In this document: positions 14,275 through 20,793 of the stretch, one piece after another
Layout of the letters: every line of letters begins with the position of its first letter
How positions within the stretch are numbered: the stretch's first letter is position 1
DNA from: a virus
Direction: 5' to 3' (one strand)
Length of the DNA stretch: 23,642 nucleotides
Virus record (IMG/VR): IMGVR_UViG_3300046698_000534
Location: 1-23,642 of that record
Notes under the pieces: generated by a model
The model's input: only the letters and a program-made list of their open reading frames with translations
Told to the model about the DNA's origin: nothing
The model's database searches: none
Translations under genes and position numbers: made by a program

Positions 14275-14469
14275 CTAGTCTTTTGATTTTTCAATAAGTT
14301 GTTTAACAGTATCACTAAGCATAAGAGCTTGTTCTACTGTAATCCAACTTCTATTACCTACATCATCTATAATTATAACATTTTTACCATCAAATTTTAT
14401 TATTGGGCAAGCTTTTCCACCACAACAACACAACTTTATACTAGGCATTTGTTCAAAATTCGTATACAT
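14275..14469 (-). CDS. Small Cys-rich protein (64 aa)
   Basis: A 64-residue protein with a cysteine cluster at residues 14-21 (CCCGGKAC), followed by PIIKFDGKNVIIIDDVGN and a C-terminal helix (VEQALMLSDTVKQLIEKSKD). The arrangement suggests one metal site followed by a beta-hairpin and a helix. I recall similar CCGxxxCP small proteins in phages, with no function. A GATAAATA late-type box lies 6 bases before the ATG, overlapping the end of folE, so this gene can be expressed independently of folE. Confidence 0.7.
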   Translation of the reverse strand: MYTNFEQMPSIKLCCCGGKACPIIKFDGKNVIIIDDVGNRSWITVEQALMLSDTVKQLIEKSKD

Positions 14470-14475
14470 ATAAAT

Positions 14476-14483
14476 TATTTATC
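14476..14483 (-). promoter_or_regulatory. T4-type late promoter box (GATAAATA)
   Basis: GATAAATA on the minus strand, 6 bases before the ATG at 14469. It overlaps the TAA stop of folE. Confidence 0.5.
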
Positions 14484-15162
14484 TCTTTGACATTTCAATA
14501 AATTTATAAAATTCAAAACGTGATTGTTCCTTCGGATCTAAGAAGGCACCTGATAATTTTGATGTCATCATTATAGAGTTTTGTTTTACTCCACGGTTGC
14601 AGGCACATTGGTGTTTACAAGATAAAAATACTGCAACACCTTTATTTTTTTCACATACTTTATTCAAATATGAAAACACCTGATTAGTCAGCGTTTCTTG
14701 CACTTGTGGTCGATGACTAAACCACTCAACGATTCGTCCGAGTTTGGAATAACCAAGAACTTTTCCCCTTTCTGCTGGTATGTAGCAAACATGAGCTTCG
14801 CCAGTGAAAGATAAAAAATGATGGCAACAGAGACTTACAACAGGTATTAAACCAGAATAAACTAATCCAGTATATGATTCATAAAAAGAATCTGAATCCT
14901 CATCTTGGTTATCATTTGTATTATCGAAAGCTGTTATAACAGGAGGTGCTGTATAGCACCCACTTATTAAGTCATTTACCATAGCTTTAGCAACACGCTT
15001 TGGTGTTCCACACATATGTAAATCATTTTTATAATCAAAACCTAAAGCTGTAAGAAATTCACCATACTTCTCTGCAGCATTTTCAATGATTTTTTGCTTT
15101 TCTTCTTCTGTTTTTGAAATACTATGATTTCCACGTTCTAAGAGATTAGATATTTTATTCAT
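14479..15162 (-). CDS. folE: GTP cyclohydrolase I (FolE)
   Basis: A 227-residue GTP cyclohydrolase I, which converts GTP to 7,8-dihydroneopterin triphosphate, the first step toward folate and 7-deazaguanines. Motifs: CGTPKRVAKA at 51-60, SLCCHHFLSFTGEAHVCYIP (110-129) with zinc ligands C112 and H115, VLGYSKLGRIVEWFSHRPQVQE (substrate and tetramer contacts, 135-156), and HQCACNRGVKQNS with zinc ligand C186. The usual CEHH motif reads CCHH, so a glutamate is replaced by C113. Length is normal for the family. With queD and queE in the same block, the likely use is preQ0 synthesis. A perfect TATAAT lies 7 bases before the ATG in the divergent gap with the rightward nucleotidyltransferase gene. 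Confidence 0.95.
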   Translation of the reverse strand: MNKISNLLERGNHSISKTEEEKQKIIENAAEKYGEFLTALGFDYKNDLHMCGTPKRVAKAMVNDLISGCYTAPPVITAFDNTNDNQDEDSDSFYESYTGLVYSGLIPVVSLCCHHFLSFTGEAHVCYIPAERGKVLGYSKLGRIVEWFSHRPQVQETLTNQVFSYLNKVCEKNKGVAVFLSCKHQCACNRGVKQNSIMMTSKLSGAFLDPKEQSRFEFYKFIEMSKR

Positions 15163-15169
15163 TCACATT

Positions 15170-15198
15170 ATTATAAGAATTTAAATATGAATTTCCAG
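15170..15198 (-). promoter_or_regulatory. Probable promoter for folE
   Basis: On the minus strand, TATAAT (15170-15175) lies 7 bases before the ATG at 15162. A poor -35 (CTGGAA, 15193-15198) is 17 bases upstream. It shares a 58-base divergent gap with a late box on the other strand. Confidence 0.4.
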
Positions 15199-15207
15199 CC
15201 TTCCACT

Positions 15208-15215
15208 GATAAATA
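15208..15215 (+). promoter_or_regulatory. T4-type late promoter box (GATAAATA)
   Basis: GATAAATA on the plus strand, exactly 5 bases before the GTG start at 15221. It supports GTG as the start and predicts transcription beginning at that codon. Confidence 0.5.
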
Positions 15216-15220
15216 TCAAT

Positions 15221-15787
15221 GTGAACCAGTACAACATTTTAGTTGAAAAATATCTTAATCAATATAATACTAATGCTGTGAACAGAAAAATTGGTATATT
15301 TGCTGGCTCTTTTAAACCTTGTCATAAGGGACATTTTACTATTGCGGAAATGGCATCTGAAAATAATGATAGTGTTTTTATAATTATTTCTCCAACCGAA
15401 AGAGAAGGAATAACGGCAAAACAATCTTTGGCAATTTGGAAATTATATGCTACTGTAATTCCTAGCTTAAAAATTTTAATCGCAAAAATATCTCCAGTAA
15501 GATCGGCTTACGAGTTAGTCGATAGAATTAATCAAGATCCTGCTGCACCAAATACTATTATCAGTATATATTGTGATAGAGATGACATGTCACGATTTAA
15601 TCGACTTAAAGAATTTACTACAAATCTAAAAAGTCTTAAAAAGGTCGTTACACCTCGAATCTGTTCTGCTTCAAAAATTCGAGCTGATTTAGTAAAAGGT
15701 AATAAAGCTGCTGTATTTAAAAATCTACCTAAACAAGTTAACAAAGAAGAAATTTGGAAAATTTTAACCAAACCGAGGATTGTTTAA
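15221..15787 (+). CDS. HIGH-motif nucleotidyltransferase (cytidylyltransferase / NMN adenylyltransferase-like)
   Basis: A 188-residue protein with the nucleotidyltransferase alpha/beta-phosphodiesterase fold: AGSFKPCHKGHF at 28-39 (the GxFxPxHxGH nucleotide-binding motif) and CSASKIRADL at 148-157, equal to the ISSTxIR motif. Members transfer NMP to NMN, pantetheine phosphate or other phosphates. The start is GTG (15221), followed by a 22-residue leader before the fold begins (MNQYNILVEKYL). It is the only rightward gene between two leftward blocks, and its 3' end overlaps the convergent next gene by 24 bases. A late-type box lies 5 bases upstream, so it is possibly a late gene. NAD synthesis would pair with the NAD-dependent ligase, but the substrate is unproven. 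Confidence 0.82.
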   Translation: MNQYNILVEKYLNQYNTNAVNRKIGIFAGSFKPCHKGHFTIAEMASENNDSVFIIISPTEREGITAKQSLAIWKLYATVIPSLKILIAKISPVRSAYELVDRINQDPAAPNTIISIYCDRDDMSRFNRLKEFTTNLKSLKKVVTPRICSASKIRADLVKGNKAAVFKNLPKQVNKEEIWKILTKPRIV

Positions 15788-17080
15788 TCTGTTTTGCTTA
15801 CTGAATTCTAAGCGGTCAACTATTTTCACATGATTATTTCCAATAAAGAAAACAAAACCTTCCTGATCAGTTGCTTTAAATGAACCATCAGATTGCTGTA
15901 TAAAGGTTTTTCCAAGTTTTGTTTCTATTTGTTTGAAGAGTTTTAATATAAGTAATTTCACATGAACCATATGAAACGTTGCCCGTAAAAGACTATCCAT
16001 TGATTGATTATTATTATCTAACCAAGTAATAACTTCTCCTCTCTTACTATTAACACTCCATTTACCTTTTTTGGTTTTTCGTTTTAATGCTTCAGCACCA
16101 AACATACTTTTTAAATATGTCTTAAATCCTCTAACAAACAAATTAAAGCTAAATTTTTCTCTCCGTACAGCTGCACCAAACATTCCTCCATTTGAAAATT
16201 CAACTTGTTTATTAAGGTATCGTTTTATATATTCAAGAATTGAATTAGAAGTATATTCCTTATCAAAACTTTGTGTTATACCAGCAATGTTAGTTTCTGC
16301 TATAGAAATATGTTCTTCAATACTTTGTAATAGTGAATCTTCAGGTTTAAATTTTAATTTCTTAAAATTACTCCCTTCAATAAAAACATTAGCACGTTTT
16401 CCAGATTCAACAATAGAAGAAACATCACGAGTTTTTGGTAGTAACTGTATTGCTTTTCCATCATTAAAAGAAACTCCTCTTAGTGCTTCATGAATTACTA
16501 CACCTACCCGCGCAGTAACAACTCGCTTAAAAAGTTCTGATTCTGTATCAAAAGGAATTGCATATGTTATAGTATTTGGAGTAAAAATAAGATATTTTTC
16601 TCCATCAATTTCTACAGTCTTTTTATCTTGTGGTAAACAAAAAAGAACATCACATTGATAAATATTACCTGATTGGTCATATGCTTTGCTTAGACTTATC
16701 AAAAGCATCTTCAATTTTTCTGCCATATCATAATCAGGATAATTTTTACCAATTTCACCTAATGAATGATTAATTTTTGGATTTTTACTACCTAATCCAC
16801 TCTTAGTTGCAACAAAAAATTGGCCTTTAAAATTAGGGCGAGGATCAACACCAAAAAGTAACATCATTTGTCCATCAACCTTTAAATTTACTTGTTGTTG
16901 AGTTGTTAGTCCTTTTACTCGTCTAAGAATAGCATCAACATGTTGAATAAATTCTTTAAATCCTTGAATACCCTTTTCAACTGCAAGATCTTCTAAATGT
17001 GAAAGATGTGATTTGATTGCTTGATTATTTTCAAGTAATATTTGATCGTCCATTTGTCTATATTCTTTAAATGTGAACAT
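15764..17080 (-). CDS. Conserved large-myophage protein with ligase-like KxDG motif
   Basis: A 438-residue protein resembling a family that I recall, from memory only, as DUF6267 in T4-like and other large phages. Visible features: HLSHLEDLAVEKG at 25-37; VNLKVDGQMMLLFG at 64-77, whose K67-x-D-G matches motif I of the DNA/RNA ligase and capping nucleotidyltransferases; FFVATKSG at 88-95; PKINHSLGEI; YQCDVLF at 141-147; and FTPNTITYAIP at 166-176, in an order similar to ligase motifs I, Ia, III. A late basic region (RKTKKGKWSVNSKRGE) follows. If it is a nucleotidyltransferase it would be covalent, but that is inference. The N-terminus (FTFKEYRQMDDQILLEN) has an LLE site like some packaged phage proteins. 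Confidence 0.75.
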   Translation of the reverse strand: MFTFKEYRQMDDQILLENNQAIKSHLSHLEDLAVEKGIQGFKEFIQHVDAILRRVKGLTTQQQVNLKVDGQMMLLFGVDPRPNFKGQFFVATKSGLGSKNPKINHSLGEIGKNYPDYDMAEKLKMLLISLSKAYDQSGNIYQCDVLFCLPQDKKTVEIDGEKYLIFTPNTITYAIPFDTESELFKRVVTARVGVVIHEALRGVSFNDGKAIQLLPKTRDVSSIVESGKRANVFIEGSNFKKLKFKPEDSLLQSIEEHISIAETNIAGITQSFDKEYTSNSILEYIKRYLNKQVEFSNGGMFGAAVRREKFSFNLFVRGFKTYLKSMFGAEALKRKTKKGKWSVNSKRGEVITWLDNNNQSMDSLLRATFHMVHVKLLILKLFKQIETKLGKTFIQQSDGSFKATDQEGFVFFIGNNHVKIVDRLEFSKQNRLNNPRFG

Positions 17081-17093
17081 TGTATGTTAATAT

Positions 17094-18164
17094 TTAATGG
17101 AAGTTTATCTCTATACCTTTGCGTGTTCCACTATTATCAATTGCTAAATTTGAACGAAATCTGCCAACATCTACTATTTGTTTATATACAGATAATACAT
17201 TCTTATCAAGCTTATTTGATGGGAAGTAAAAAGCATATGCATCTTTTGTGCTCTTATTTACAGATAGTAAATGTTTAAATTTGTGTTCATTTTGATAACA
17301 ACTTAATTGAATTGCCAAAATGAGATTTACTAAAACTTTACGTTCTTTATTTTTAAGAGGTTTGTTAATATTAAACTTTGAAAATATATTACTAAGACCT
17401 TTCTTTAAAAGACAAATATCAGTTTTTATTAATTCCTGTGGACTAACATGTACTGCAACATTTATCAATTCTTTAATATTAAGACAATCATTATAAAATA
17501 CATTCTGAAGAACTTCGTTCCAGCTATTGGATTCAGAAATTCCAACGTATTTACCAACTATTTTTTTTGCTCGTGATTTAAATAACAAAGCATTATTACC
17601 TGAACCTAATCTACCATATGTACTCTTAACTTCAACATCTCCTATATCAGTAATAACAAGATCTCCTCGTGCTCCTTTCTTTGCATTTGTAAGAGATGTT
17701 AAACAAATTTCACCAGGGCCAATTCCAACCTGATTAACACATGTAGTTACAGTCCAAAGTTCATCCACTAATTTAACTATTTGTTCATGTGGATATAAAC
17801 CTTTTAACCCTTGTTCAAACATATTATAAAGATTGAAAGGCTTATGTAATTCTAAATAGTGTGAGAAAAAACGATAAGAATTTTTATTTTTGGCAAATTG
17901 AGTAAGTTTTTTTAAATTTAAATCAGGAATCTGCATAAAGGTTTCAATAACAGGTGTAAAAATATTTCTTTCATCTCTTTTTACATCCCATCCACCTTTT
18001 TCGAGAAGTGTTGAAATAATAGATTTTAAACCACCTTCTCCATGTCCAATTATTCTATTACGAATGAGTTTATAATCAGGTTCAGAGATTGAGCCAATGA
18101 AAGAAGGCTTTTTTACCTTAGGAAGCTTTGCATAAATATGAACAAGCTCTGATTTTTGATTCAT
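17094..18164 (-). CDS. Hypothetical protein with a possible PD-(D/E)XK signature
   Basis: A protein of 356 residues from the chosen ATG. The central stretch GIGPGEICLTSLTNAKKGARGDLVITDIGDVEVKSTYGRLG (about 145-190) contains GDL followed by EVK, the D...ExK spacing seen in PD-(D/E)XK nucleases, but the fold is not certain. I have the impression of similar proteins in other T4-like phages, without function. The N-terminal third is helical and basic; the C-terminus is a helical repeat-like region. Start choice: the ATG at 18164 gives an unremarkable N-terminus (MNQKSELVHIYAKL). A TTG at 18197, 8 bases after an AGG, would add 11 residues and cannot be excluded. Confidence 0.7.
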   Translation of the reverse strand: MNQKSELVHIYAKLPKVKKPSFIGSISEPDYKLIRNRIIGHGEGGLKSIISTLLEKGGWDVKRDERNIFTPVIETFMQIPDLNLKKLTQFAKNKNSYRFFSHYLELHKPFNLYNMFEQGLKGLYPHEQIVKLVDELWTVTTCVNQVGIGPGEICLTSLTNAKKGARGDLVITDIGDVEVKSTYGRLGSGNNALLFKSRAKKIVGKYVGISESNSWNEVLQNVFYNDCLNIKELINVAVHVSPQELIKTDICLLKKGLSNIFSKFNINKPLKNKERKVLVNLILAIQLSCYQNEHKFKHLLSVNKSTKDAYAFYFPSNKLDKNVLSVYKQIVDVGRFRSNLAIDNSGTRKGIEINFH

Positions 18165-18212
18165 ATACGCGCTTATTTCACATTTTTTATGAATCAAGCT
18201 TACTACCTAATA

Positions 18213-18557
18213 TTACGTATTTTGATCAACAATAGTTTGAATTCTACAAAGAATTTCATCAGCATTGTGAGATGTAACTTCTTCAGCAAAAATAGATCTA
18301 TCTTGTTCAGATATTTGTTCAGGATTAATAGAAAGTGCTTTTAATGCAACTTCAATAAGAAAACGTTTTCCTTCTGAAGTTAATTTTTCAGGTTCGTCTT
18401 GTTCTGGTGGTTGTTCTTCTTGTCCAAAATCTCCTTGTGGATTTTGTTGAACTTCACCAAGACCAGATGGAGCATCTACTGGTGCTCGTAAATCTTCTTC
18501 TGTTAAAAGATATTCTGCTCCTGCTTTTACTAATAGTGTATTAAATTTACTTTTCAT
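18213..18557 (-). CDS. Hypothetical acidic protein (114 aa), Gln/Pro/Glu-rich linker
   Basis: A 114-residue acidic protein. The N-terminus (MKSKFNTLLVKAGAEYLLTEEDL) resembles short leaders of many T4-like phage proteins (KF-(N/D)-TL...). Residues 27-57 are a low-complexity Gly/Gln/Pro/Glu linker (QQNPQGDFGQEEQPPEQDEPE). The C-terminal half is an alpha-helical domain (GKRFLIEVALKALSI, ADEILCRIQTIVDQ). The start ATG shares its first base with the stop of the upstream 93-residue gene (TAATG), so the two are translationally coupled and probably act together. A structural or scaffold role would fit but is unproven. Confidence 0.68.
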   Translation of the reverse strand: MKSKFNTLLVKAGAEYLLTEEDLRAPVDAPSGLGEVQQNPQGDFGQEEQPPEQDEPEKLTSEGKRFLIEVALKALSINPEQISEQDRSIFAEEVTSHNADEILCRIQTIVDQNT

Positions 18558-18838
18558 TAACGTGTAATTGGTTGAGTAACTGCTTGTTGTAATTTCTGAG
18601 TGGCAGGCTGTGCAACTAATTTAAGTTGTTGTTTTCTACGTGCTGCTAAATCAGCTAAACGTTTTTGTTCAGGATCAGCTTTTGTAGGATCTGCTGCAAC
18701 ATTATCAACTGCATCTGTTACTGCTTCTTTTTCAGGTTCAGTTAATTGTGTTGTTTTATTAGCTTGATTTGATGCTAGCATTTCACAATAAATATCTTTT
18801 AAAGTCGATTCGACTAATGTATCAAACTTTTCCATCAT
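18557..18838 (-). CDS. Hypothetical helical protein (93 aa), late-gene context
   Basis: A 93-residue protein with N-terminus MMEKFDTLVESTLKDIYCEML, the same KF-D-TL style as its neighbour, and an LVE-S site at 8-11. It continues as Ala/Asp/Lys/Gln-rich helix (EPEKEAVTDAVDNVAADPTKADPEQKRLADLAARRKQ) and ends in Gln/Pro-rich ITR. Composition suggests a prohead-core or scaffold-like protein; that is inference. There are two consecutive ATG codons. A CATAAATA late-type box ends exactly 5 bases before the first of them, so the transcript would start at the first ATG. It is coupled to the 114-residue gene by a one-base overlap. Confidence 0.68.
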   Translation of the reverse strand: MMEKFDTLVESTLKDIYCEMLASNQANKTTQLTEPEKEAVTDAVDNVAADPTKADPEQKRLADLAARRKQQLKLVAQPATQKLQQAVTQPITR

Positions 18839-18843
18839 GTAAA

Positions 18844-18851
18844 TATTTATG
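18844..18851 (-). promoter_or_regulatory. T4-type late promoter box (CATAAATA)
   Basis: CATAAATA on the minus strand, exactly 5 bases before the first ATG at 18838. It is in the 138-base gap after the 185-residue gene, the largest gap of the window. Confidence 0.55.
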
Positions 18852-18864
18852 CTTTTCAGAAGAA

Positions 18865-18879
18865 ATTCCGTCGGAGAAT
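18865..18879 (-). terminator. Weak terminator-like hairpin after the 185-aa gene
   Basis: On the minus strand, an interrupted ATT-C...GG-AAT stem around GAC is followed by TTTCTTCT. It lies between the end of the 185-residue gene and the late box. The stem is short with a bulge, so it is only a candidate. The rest of the gap 18839-18976 shows no gene. Confidence 0.25.
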
Positions 18880-18976
18880 TTATAATTTAAAATGATAGGA
18901 AAGAAACGAGATTGATAGAATACCATATCTTCCTCCCTTTGTTAATTTCATTTATTCGTAGATTAAAATATATCAA

Positions 18977-19534
18977 CTAGTTGACCAATAAATTATTTCG
19001 ACTATTACTATTTAGTTGATGTTGTAATAGTGTTAGATTATTATTAAGAGTAAATTTTAACACTTTAGCAAATGTATAATAATCATCAAATTCACGGGAT
19101 AGAATGGTTAGTTTATTTGTTAAATCTTTTCCTTCACCTGTTTGTTTTTCAATATGATGAATTAGTTCAGTAAAAGTAAATTTAGAACAGTAAATTTTAA
19201 TAGGTAATACATTTTTAACTTTTTTGATAATTTTAACAATTTCCTGAATGGTTTTAAATTTTGGAAAATAATCAAATAGTTCAATTTGTTTTAGTTCAAA
19301 TGGATTAAAATACAAAATTTTCTTTTCAGTAGATTTCTTTTCCGTAAAAATTACACAAATTTCAGAAACAATATGATGATAAAAGAATTTCTTAACATCA
19401 GGTGAAATATTTTTTGTTCGTAGAAGATGGTAGGTATGTAAATGATTGATTATATCTACACAAACATCACCTTTAATTATTTCTGTGAAATTAATTATCT
19501 CAAAATTATATTGTGAAAAGGTTTTACAAATCAC
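18977..19534 (-). CDS. Hypothetical protein (185 aa), GTG start
   Basis: A 185-residue protein not recognised. It is rich in Phe, Ile, Lys and His (TYHLLRTKN, KFFYHHIVSEICVIF) and predicted to alternate helices and strands; no signal peptide, transmembrane segment or catalytic motif stands out. The start is a GTG that overlaps the TGA of the Pth2-like gene (GTGA); no ATG lies near, so GTG is favoured. It is followed by a 138-base gap with a possible terminator, so it ends its transcript. Base composition is as AT-rich as the neighbourhood. Confidence 0.65.
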   Translation of the reverse strand: MICKTFSQYNFEIINFTEIIKGDVCVDIINHLHTYHLLRTKNISPDVKKFFYHHIVSEICVIFTEKKSTEKKILYFNPFELKQIELFDYFPKFKTIQEIVKIIKKVKNVLPIKIYCSKFTFTELIHHIEKQTGEGKDLTNKLTILSREFDDYYTFAKVLKFTLNNNLTLLQHQLNSNSRNNLLVN

Positions 19535-19983
19535 GGATGAAGTTTTAAGTGTTCAAACCAGCCCTCAATTTCTGTTTTTTCTCCAAAAATATATGAACAT
19601 GTTAATTGTTGAATAGAAATAATAACTGTTTTACCATCTTCAGAAAAAGTGTGTTGATAATTATAATTTGGATGGTCATGTACCATTTGATAAATTTCAA
19701 ATGGTACACTTAGACGATAATCAGGATCAATTATGTGATCTGCAGCTATCTGTGGAAAAGAGTTTTTCAAAAGTTGAAATATAGTATCAATCTGTAGACC
19801 AATAGCACCTAACACAATTACAGTTCCAAACCCTTGCTTTGTTTCCTTTTGCCACTCTTTTACTTCTTTTCGTTTTCCATACTTTTCAATAAAAGCATTT
19901 GCTGCATGTGAAGCTTGAGCCATCGCTCGACCAGGAGACATGCTTTGAATATCAGTCCGCATTAGGATGTAGAGCACTTTCAT
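19531..19983 (-). CDS. Peptidyl-tRNA hydrolase 2 (Pth2)-like protein
   Basis: A 150-residue protein with the Pth2 N-terminal pattern: KVLYILMRTDIQSMSPGRAMAQASHAANAF at 2-31, equal to the family's R-x-D-x-x-M-x-x-G-(K/R)-x-A-x-Q-x-x-H-A signature, then GFGTVIVLGA at 51-60. Pth2 enzymes cleave peptidyl-tRNA, recycling tRNA from stalled ribosomes. The usual C-terminal T-x-x-G-x-x-T segment is not obvious; instead the end is divergent (HPNYNYQHTF, IISIQQLTCSYIFG). I start it at the ATG at 19983 (AAAGG about 8 bases upstream; 1 base after the preceding stop). A longer in-frame start at 20079 would overlap the upstream gene and is not family-like. Confidence 0.7.
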   Translation of the reverse strand: MKVLYILMRTDIQSMSPGRAMAQASHAANAFIEKYGKRKEVKEWQKETKQGFGTVIVLGAIGLQIDTIFQLLKNSFPQIAADHIIDPDYRLSVPFEIYQMVHDHPNYNYQHTFSEDGKTVIISIQQLTCSYIFGEKTEIEGWFEHLKLHP

Positions 19984-19984
19984 G

Positions 19985-20200
19985 TTAAAACCTTTTTCCT
20001 TCCCAAATAGGGGTAATAATTTGTATTGAACCACTTCCCATAGATATAATCCCTTGTCGCGGTTTTCCGTAAGAATCATTACATTCCATCAATAAGCGTT
20101 GAAGTTGTTCTTGTATATGTCTCTTTGTTCCAGTAATTGCAACAATTAATTGACATTCAGTTGGATTAGCATGATCAGGTGTATCAAATTCAATATTCAT
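19985..20200 (-). CDS. Small hypothetical protein (71 aa)
   Basis: A 71-residue protein not recognised. A strand-like start (CQLIVAITGT), an amphipathic helix (RHIQEQLQRLLMECNDSY) and a C-terminal strand pair (SGSIQIITPIWEGKRF) suggest a small alpha/beta fold of beta-alpha-beta type. It lies directly before the Pth2-like gene, one base apart, so the two are coupled. A strong sigma70-like promoter (TTGCAT, 16 bases, TATAAT, 6 bases, ATG) precedes it. Confidence 0.65.
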   Translation of the reverse strand: MNIEFDTPDHANPTECQLIVAITGTKRHIQEQLQRLLMECNDSYGKPRQGIISMGSGSIQIITPIWEGKRF

Positions 20201-20206
20201 ACTATC

Positions 20207-20234
20207 ATTATAGATAGTTTATGATTTTATGCAA
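20207..20234 (-). promoter_or_regulatory. Sigma70-like promoter for the 71-aa and Pth2-like genes
   Basis: On the minus strand, TTGCAT (20229-20234), 16 bases, perfect TATAAT (20207-20212), then exactly 6 bases to the ATG at 20200. A 6-base inverted repeat (ACTATC/GATAGT) overlaps the -10 and might be an operator. The best promoter match in the window. Confidence 0.65.
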
Positions 20235-20754
20235 TAAGTTTTTGAGTGAAGGATTTATTTGCTTCTAACATTATATCTTTGTTTTGCTCAAAGAAGCCTT
20301 CTAGCTTGGTAATAATACAACCTTTATATTTCATATAGTTTTCGTTTGGTTTGTTTAAGGTGTATGGAACAGGTGAATTGATGTCATAAACAACGAAGCT
20401 TCCCATATGGTTGATCTTGTAGCATAGCAGCCAGTTTCTGTTTGGACATTTTGCTTGGGTTATCCATTTGTCTAAAATAGCATTACCAGTCTCTGTAAAT
20501 AAAGAATTAAATGAAAATTCTGAGTAAAATTTACACTCATATGAGTAGGTTGACAAAGATTCTGGGACAACTATATCACCAACTGTAAGAAGTTGTTGTG
20601 CTGGTGTTAGTGAAGCAGTTCTAAATACATTCTTTCCTCCAGTAAATGCCCCACTCGACCAAACCCTCTCATGGTTTAATCCAAATACAGTTGTTAGGTG
20701 GTGGGCAAGTTCCCTTTCAAAATTTTTTCCTTTGTTTTTATTCGTGTTTGGCAT
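20227..20754 (-). CDS. PD-(D/E)XK superfamily nuclease (resolvase-like)
   Basis: A 175-residue nuclease-like protein: GKNFERELAHHL at 9-20 with a conserved Glu, then VWSSGAFTGG, VGDIVVP with D60, and YECKF with E73-x-K75. This E...GD...ExK order is that of Holliday-junction-resolvase-like and other PD-(D/E)XK nucleases, which cut or trim DNA. The region 90-150 (CPNRNWLLCYKINHMGSFVVYD) contributes the central strands. Its position near uvsY and uvsW agrees with a recombination or repair role, though a restriction-like or packaging role is not excluded. AAAGG lies just before the ATG but too close for normal Shine-Dalgarno use; a TATAAG lies 7 bases upstream without a good -35. Confidence 0.78.
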   Translation of the reverse strand: MPNTNKNKGKNFERELAHHLTTVFGLNHERVWSSGAFTGGKNVFRTASLTPAQQLLTVGDIVVPESLSTYSYECKFYSEFSFNSLFTETGNAILDKWITQAKCPNRNWLLCYKINHMGSFVVYDINSPVPYTLNKPNENYMKYKGCIITKLEGFFEQNKDIMLEANKSFTQKLIA

Positions 20755-20793
20755 ACCTTTACTTATACCTATCTAAAATAAAGGCAAGAGTAA

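Noticed and set aside
10591-16670. Other ATAAATA sequences, e.g. near 10598 and 16652
   Set aside because: They fall inside genes without a start codon at the right distance; such 7-mers are expected by chance in AT-rich DNA.
17081-17100. ATTAAATA box before the 438-residue gene
   Set aside because: One mismatch and a 10-base spacing, outside the 5-7 base range of the other late boxes.
18165-18197. TTG start for the gene at 17094
   Set aside because: Possible, with an AGG 8 bases before it, but the added residues look non-coding; I kept the ATG at 18164.
19984-20079. N-terminal extension of the Pth2-like gene to 20079
   Set aside because: The extra residues overlap the 71-residue gene in another frame; the Pth2 fold starts at the ATG at 19983.
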